DNA of 20,489 nt, taken from NCBI GenBank assembly GCA_035528715.1, contig DATKYB010000003.1:1-20489 (forward strand). The letters are read 5' to 3'. The notes beneath the pieces are model-generated. The model saw only the letters and a list, made by a program, of their open reading frames with translations, did no database searches and had not been told where the DNA came from. Numbering within the stretch: the first letter of the stretch is position 1; the number at the start of each line of letters is the position of its first letter. Origin of the DNA: Nitrospinota bacterium (GTDB lineage Bacteria > JADFOP01 > DATKYB01). Positions 17,039 through 20,489 of this stretch are shown here, piece after piece. Made by a program: the position numbers and the translations under genes.

Positions 17039-17836
17039 ATGAATAAAGGTTTTATTAGATTTGGTTGCCATAACTTTTTAAATGTAAGGCCCCTCATCGA
17101 TCCCATTATGCGAGGGGAGATTCCTCATCGTCTGAATCTGATTATGGATATGCCCTCAAGGCTCTCTGATATGATGCAAAAAGGAGAGATTGATCTGGGC
17201 TGGATTCCCTCAGTAGAATATGGAAGAATTAAGGATTGTCTGATCATACCGGGCATATCGATTTCTTCTTACATGTCAGTAAAAAGCGTTGTTTTGATAA
17301 GCAGGGTGAGATTTGAAAAAATAGGAAAGATCGCCTTGGATATCAGTTCGAGGACATCTGTGGTCATGATTAAAATCCTTTTAAAAAAATATGGTGTCAC
17401 ACCTGAATTGATTTCTATGCCACCAGATTTTCAGAAGATGATGGGGGTTGCTGATGCGGCGTTAATCATAGGTGATAATGCTCTTATGGCTGAAAAAGGA
17501 GGATTTATCGTCTATGACCTTGGTGAAGAGTGGTATAAGTTTTTTGGATTGCCCTTTGTTCATGCCTTATTATTAGTTCGGCCTTCTTTTTCCTTGGGAG
17601 ATCAGGTGGATGTATTGTTTAAGGCAAGAGATATGGGGCTTTCTCGAATAGATCGGATCATTGATGAAGAATCAAAGAAACTGGGTATTTCTTCGGAGCT
17701 ATGCAGGGACTATTTTGAGAAGAGGGTCTATTATGAGCTGGGAGAGAAAGAACTGGAAGGGCTTTTGGCCTTTTACTCTTTGGCAAATAAAGAGGGTTAT
17801 TTAGAAAGGGTGCCGGAGCTTCGATTTTATGAATAA
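17039..17836 (+). CDS. mqnA: Chorismate dehydratase
   Basis: MqnA removes water from chorismate to give 3-[(1-carboxyvinyl)oxy]benzoate, the first step of the futalosine route. It has the fold of periplasmic binding proteins but no signal peptide, so it acts in the cytoplasm. At 265 residues its length is usual. FGCHNFLNVRPL (8-19), LGWIPSVEYGR (53-63), ISSYMSVKSVVLISR (75-89) and DLGEEWYKFFGLPFVHA (160-176) are family signatures; the last commonly reads PFVFA. It is MqnA and not MqnD because of the N-terminal N-x-LN-x-RPL and the serine-rich central strand. The ATG at 17039 has only a weak ribosome-binding site. Its last eight bases overlap mqnC (ATGAATAA). Confidence 0.94.
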   Translation: MNKGFIRFGCHNFLNVRPLIDPIMRGEIPHRLNLIMDMPSRLSDMMQKGEIDLGWIPSVEYGRIKDCLIIPGISISSYMSVKSVVLISRVRFEKIGKIALDISSRTSVVMIKILLKKYGVTPELISMPPDFQKMMGVADAALIIGDNALMAEKGGFIVYDLGEEWYKFFGLPFVHALLLVRPSFSLGDQVDVLFKARDMGLSRIDRIIDEESKKLGISSELCRDYFEKRVYYELGEKELEGLLAFYSLANKEGYLERVPELRFYE

Positions 17837-18878
17837 TCTTTTATTAGAAAAGGTATTAAAAGGGAAGAGGCTTTCTCAAGATGAGATTTTTGGGCTTTTT
17901 CAACTCGATCTTTTATCTTTAGCGAATATAGCAAGCCAAGTAAAACAGAGAAAGCATTCCCATAATATGATTACATATATCATCGATAGAAATATCAACT
18001 ATTCCAATATTTGCGTTTCAGGATGTAAATTTTGTGCTTTTTACAGGAAAAAGGATGACCCTGAATCTTACACCTTGGCTAAGGAAGAGATTTTTAAGAA
18101 GATTGACGAATTAATATCAAAAGGTGGCTGTCAAATCCTGATGCAGGGCGGCCTCCATCCAGACCATTCTTTGGATTTCTATGAAGACCTTGTTAGGGAA
18201 ATTAAAGCAAGATTTGATATCCATATTCATGCCTTTTCTCCACCAGAGATCGTCCATATTGCAAATATCTCAAGTCTTTCCATAGAGGATGTTATAGTAA
18301 GGCTCAAAGACGCTGGATTAGGTTCAATCCCCGGAGGGGGTGCGGAGATTCTCTCTAATAAAATCAGGAAAAGGATAAGCCCCAATAAATGCACTGCTGA
18401 TGATTGGATAAATGTAATGAGATTGGCCCACAAAATTGGTTTGAGGACGACCGCAACAATGATGTTTGGTCATATTGAAACCCTTGAAGACAGGGTGGTT
18501 CATCTATTAAAGATTAGAGAACTGCAGGATGAAACCGGAGGATTTACAGCATTTATCCCTTGGACCTTTCAGCCGAAGAACACTCAATTAAAAAGAGCTT
18601 CGGTGAGTAGTTATGACTATTTGAGGACTCTGGCCATATCAAGGATAGCCCTTGAAAATTTTGAGAATATTCAGGCATCATGGGTTACACAGGGAGATAA
18701 AATAGCTCAAATTGCACTCTTCTTTGGCGCCAATGATATGGGAAGTACGATGTTAGAGGAGAACGTGGTCAGGGCAGCAGGGGTCTCTTTCCAGATGACA
18801 GAGGCTCAAATCTGTCGGCTTATTGAAGATATAGGCCTTATACCCCGAAGAAGAGATACTCTTTATAATCTGCTGTAG
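17829..18878 (+). CDS. mqnC: Cyclic dehypoxanthine futalosine synthase (radical SAM)
   Basis: MqnC cyclises dehypoxanthine futalosine through a radical SAM reaction, later in the same pathway. The protein has 349 residues. The [4Fe-4S] cluster ligands are Cys62, Cys66 and Cys69 in NICVSGCKFCAFYR. The MQGGLHPD segment (105-112), AFSPPEI, GLGSIPGGGAEI and TTATMMFGHIET separate it from MqnE. The last residues, RRRDTLYNLL, are family-typical. It begins inside the mqnA stop (ATGAATAA) and so is translationally coupled. No clear terminator follows; the stem at 18905-18917 is too weak. The last 41 bases overlap a small gene on the other strand. The substrate is made by MqnB-type cleavage of futalosine, for which no canonical gene is seen in this window. 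Confidence 0.95.
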   Translation: MNNLLLEKVLKGKRLSQDEIFGLFQLDLLSLANIASQVKQRKHSHNMITYIIDRNINYSNICVSGCKFCAFYRKKDDPESYTLAKEEIFKKIDELISKGGCQILMQGGLHPDHSLDFYEDLVREIKARFDIHIHAFSPPEIVHIANISSLSIEDVIVRLKDAGLGSIPGGGAEILSNKIRKRISPNKCTADDWINVMRLAHKIGLRTTATMMFGHIETLEDRVVHLLKIRELQDETGGFTAFIPWTFQPKNTQLKRASVSSYDYLRTLAISRIALENFENIQASWVTQGDKIAQIALFFGANDMGSTMLEENVVRAAGVSFQMTEAQICRLIEDIGLIPRRRDTLYNLL

Positions 18879-19068
18879 GACTTTTCCAACCCCTTTTCAC
18901 AGTCAATCTAAAAGATTCTTTTATCCTGCTTGTAATATTTATCTTGGTCTTATGCGAGCTTTTTGAAGCAGGATGGGGAAAGGTGCAGTATCCTTCGGGG
19001 AACCAACTACATTGAGAATCACGCCCAGACCTTACATGACATTCTTTAAAGCTCGGGCATTTTTTCAT
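18838..19068 (-). CDS. Possible small Cys-rich protein downstream of the PilZ gene
   Basis: The 76-residue frame from ATG 19068 to TAA 18838 has GGGGAG eight bases upstream, a good ribosome-binding site; an ATG at 19074 fits worse. The N-terminal half is Cys-rich: Cys4, Cys10, Cys20, Cys28 and His32, which could bind zinc. The remainder is basic, and it is the part overlapping the 3' end of mqnC on the opposite strand (41 bases). It lies 26 bases after the PilZ gene on the same strand, so the two could form an operon. I recognise no family, and no codon statistics could be run, so it may be a chance frame. Confidence 0.5.
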   Translation of the reverse strand: MKKCPSFKECHVRSGRDSQCSWFPEGYCTFPHPASKSSHKTKINITSRIKESFRLTVKRGWKSPTADYKEYLFFGV

Positions 19069-19094
19069 AATCATCTCTCCCCAAATTATGCCTG

Positions 19095-19688
19095 TTACTT
19101 TTTTAATATTTCTGCAAATTCTATACCGAGAAGTATCTTGCTTTGAGACCTTCTTACATTTCTGACAATGGCCTTTATATGCTCTATTGTTGGTCCCTTA
19201 GGAAGCTGAAAAGAGAGGTAGAACTCGGCGCCGACTTCATAATAATACTCTGTTGCCATAAGGCACCCTCCCTCACTTAAGTCCATTATATCCCCTGTCC
19301 TTGTGACAATACTGTAGATAGAGGCAGGGACATTTATCTTTGCCCTTTTGTGCCTCCTAAGGTACATTTCTTTAATAACTTCAGGATATGTTAAGAAGAT
19401 TATTGGAAAGGGTTTTGAACCTATATCCAACACAGATGTCTCAAAGCCATATACGGTTCTTAAGATTTGAAAGTGTCCAATATAGGCGATGCCTTTAGAA
19501 ATTTTAACAGGCCTTCCGTCTAATAGGGGACTATCAGCGACTAAAAATTGATTTCTTTTCCATCCAATGAGCTCTGTCTGATAATATGTTGTTTTATCCG
19601 CAATCTCTTCATGGAGAGACAGGGGCAGCCCTACCTTGAAGTAGTCTTTGATTTTTAAGATTTCCTTCATTCTGTTTCCCTTGAACAT
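19095..19688 (-). CDS. YcgR-like PilZ-domain protein, putative c-di-GMP receptor
   Basis: The 197-residue protein has the two-domain YcgR layout. Residues about 12-105 form a YcgR_2-type beta domain (KVGLPLSL, YYQTELIGWKRNQFLV). Residues about 108-195 form a PilZ domain. The c-di-GMP signatures are intact: RxxxR as Arg111 to Arg115 in RRHKR, and DxSxxG as Asp136, Ser138 and Gly141 in DLSEGG. So binding of c-di-GMP is likely. Such proteins act on flagellar or gliding motility, polysaccharide secretion or other outputs; which one cannot be told. The ATG at 19688 has AGGGGA seven bases upstream; Met7 with AAGGGA is an alternative. It is transcribed towards mqnC and divergently from the phosphorylase gene. 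Confidence 0.93.
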   Translation of the reverse strand: MFKGNRMKEILKIKDYFKVGLPLSLHEEIADKTTYYQTELIGWKRNQFLVADSPLLDGRPVKISKGIAYIGHFQILRTVYGFETSVLDIGSKPFPIIFLTYPEVIKEMYLRRHKRAKINVPASIYSIVTRTGDIMDLSEGGCLMATEYYYEVGAEFYLSFQLPKGPTIEHIKAIVRNVRRSQSKILLGIEFAEILKK

Positions 19689-19730
19689 TAATATTCCCCT
19701 GTTTTCTTATCGGCCTATTTCGGTATTTTC

Positions 19731-19759
19731 TTGACCCACTTTTTATATCCTGTTAAATT
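19731..19759 (+). promoter_or_regulatory. Promoter of the phosphorylase gene
   Basis: TTGACC (19731-19736) and TAAATT (19754-19759) are separated by 17 bases, like the promoter at 13508. Initiation near 19766 would give a leader of about 25 bases before the start at 19791. The 102-base gap (19689-19790) is divergent and shows no other structure. Confidence 0.5.
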
Positions 19760-19790
19760 TAAAAAATACATATTGTTATGGGGAATGGTC

Positions 19791-20489
19791 ATGAGAGAAA
19801 AAATTGGAGTGATAGGGGGGAGCGGAGCTTATCAATTATTAAAAGAGAGGCTCGGGATTTTAAAGGAAAAGAAGATTATTCATACCCCTTTTGGTAAGGG
19901 CGTATTGCTTCACCTCTATGATTTTAAAGGGGTGAATTTTATATTTTTATCGAGACATGGTGAAAAGGGATACTCTCTCTCTGCCCCTTTTGTTAATTAT
20001 AGGGCAAATATCTGGGCACTAAAAGAGGTAGGCGTGGAAAGAATTATCTCCTGGTCAGGACCAGGCATAATAAACAGATCATTTAAAATTGGCGAGTATC
20101 TCCTCCCTCACGACCTTATTGATGAGACAAAGGGGAGAGAAAGCACCTTTTTTAAAGATACGGGTCTTGGCTTTATCAGGCAAAAAGAGCCCTTCTGTCC
20201 TGAAATTCGATATGGCCTTAAAAAAACATTAAAGAAATTAAACCTGCAATTTCAGGAATCGGGCGTTTATGTTTGCACCCAGGGGCCAAGGCTTGAGACC
20301 CCTTCTGAGATAAAGAAATTTAAAATAATAGGCGGGGATGTGGTGGGGATGACACTGGTTCCTGAGGCATTTCTTGCAAGAGAGTTAGAGATCTGTTATG
20401 CCTCTCTATGCTATTTGACAAATTTCGCTGAAGGGGTTAAAAAAAGGTCCTTTAAAAAGGGGAGCTTATTTGAAGGGATGCAGACAGAA
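19791..20489 (+). CDS. MTAP/PNP-family nucleoside phosphorylase (3' end beyond window)
   Basis: The frame is open to the window end (233 codons seen). It belongs to the trimeric purine nucleoside phosphorylase family that includes 5'-methylthioadenosine phosphorylase. Visible motifs are IGVIGGSG at the start, LSRHG (phosphate and ribose site), FVNYRANIWALKEVGVERI, GPRLETPSEI, and DVVGMTLVPEAFLARE. After that, the base-contact segment reads YLTNFAEG, an Asn where adenine-specific MTAPs have Asp, as in 6-oxopurine-cleaving relatives. The usual TAxGSL reads SWSGPG. The ATG at 19791 has GGGGA six bases upstream; ATG 19785 is possible. It may salvage a methylthio-nucleoside or act on a hypoxanthine nucleoside; its position near the menaquinone operon makes a futalosine link thinkable but unproven. 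Confidence 0.85.
   Translation, partial: MREKIGVIGGSGAYQLLKERLGILKEKKIIHTPFGKGVLLHLYDFKGVNFIFLSRHGEKGYSLSAPFVNYRANIWALKEVGVERIISWSGPGIINRSFKIGEYLLPHDLIDETKGRESTFFKDTGLGFIRQKEPFCPEIRYGLKKTLKKLNLQFQESGVYVCTQGPRLETPSEIKKFKIIGGDVVGMTLVPEAFLARELEICYASLCYLTNFAEGVKKRSFKKGSLFEGMQTE

Noticed and set aside
15898-18878. mqnE and mqnC as a recent duplication of one gene
   Set aside because: They are different, long-separated enzymes of the same radical SAM family; their motifs assign them to distinct steps, and both are normally present in this pathway.
18905-18922. AATCT-AAA-AGATT hairpin with TTTT after mqnC
   Set aside because: The stem has five AT-rich pairs, too weak to call a terminator.
1-20489. 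Defence system, phage, transposon or CRISPR content
   Set aside because: I looked for integrases, transposases, repeat arrays, toxin-antitoxin pairs and unusual multi-gene cassettes and found none; the long genes are recognisable core metabolism, protein folding or signalling.

Overview
The window reads as a chromosomal housekeeping segment of an AT-leaning, Gram-negative, probably anaerobic bacterium. The evidence for this is: SurA/PpiC-type chaperones with N-terminal export signals (one a clear lipoprotein); a pyrimidine operon led by a PyrR-type attenuator; menaquinone synthesis by the futalosine route; and YcgR-like PilZ and HD-GYP proteins, as is common in Desulfobacterota, Nitrospirota and related lineages. 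That placement is inference from gene content only. I see no CRISPR array, insertion sequence, integrase, phage gene, rRNA or tRNA.

Layout. (1) 17-2069: two consecutive SurA-like peptidyl-prolyl isomerases. (2) 2098-9530: a pyrimidine operon with promoter, PyrR-binding hairpin, intrinsic terminator, then pyrR-pyrB-pyrC-carA-carB with short gaps or overlaps, closed by a strong hairpin. Together the genes make carbamoyl phosphate, carbamoyl aspartate and dihydroorotate, with PyrR sensing UMP. carA and carB both need TTG starts. (3) 9557-9733, minus strand: a 58-residue cysteine-rich protein. (4) 9960-13452: a HEAT-repeat protein carrying an internal tandem duplication, overlapping by 8 bases a gene for an HD-GYP-type phosphohydrolase. 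(5) 13508-18878: a menaquinone (futalosine) operon with a TTGACA promoter followed by a UbiD-like decarboxylase, a UbiA-like prenyltransferase (MqnP type), mqnE, mqnA and mqnC. mqnB and mqnD are absent from the window. (6) 18838-19688, minus strand: a YcgR-like PilZ protein and a probable small Cys-rich protein downstream of it. (7) 19791 to the window end: a divergent MTAP/PNP-family nucleoside phosphorylase, cut by the window edge.

The observations most worth following are: a short leader reading frame whose ribosome-binding site lies inside the PyrR-binding hairpin and whose coding region runs through the attenuator; the duplicated N-terminal module of the HEAT protein, which may also recur in its HD-GYP neighbour; the phosphorylase near the menaquinone operon, with an Asn where adenine-specific relatives have Asp; and two small Cys-rich proteins. 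The rest is ordinary metabolism.
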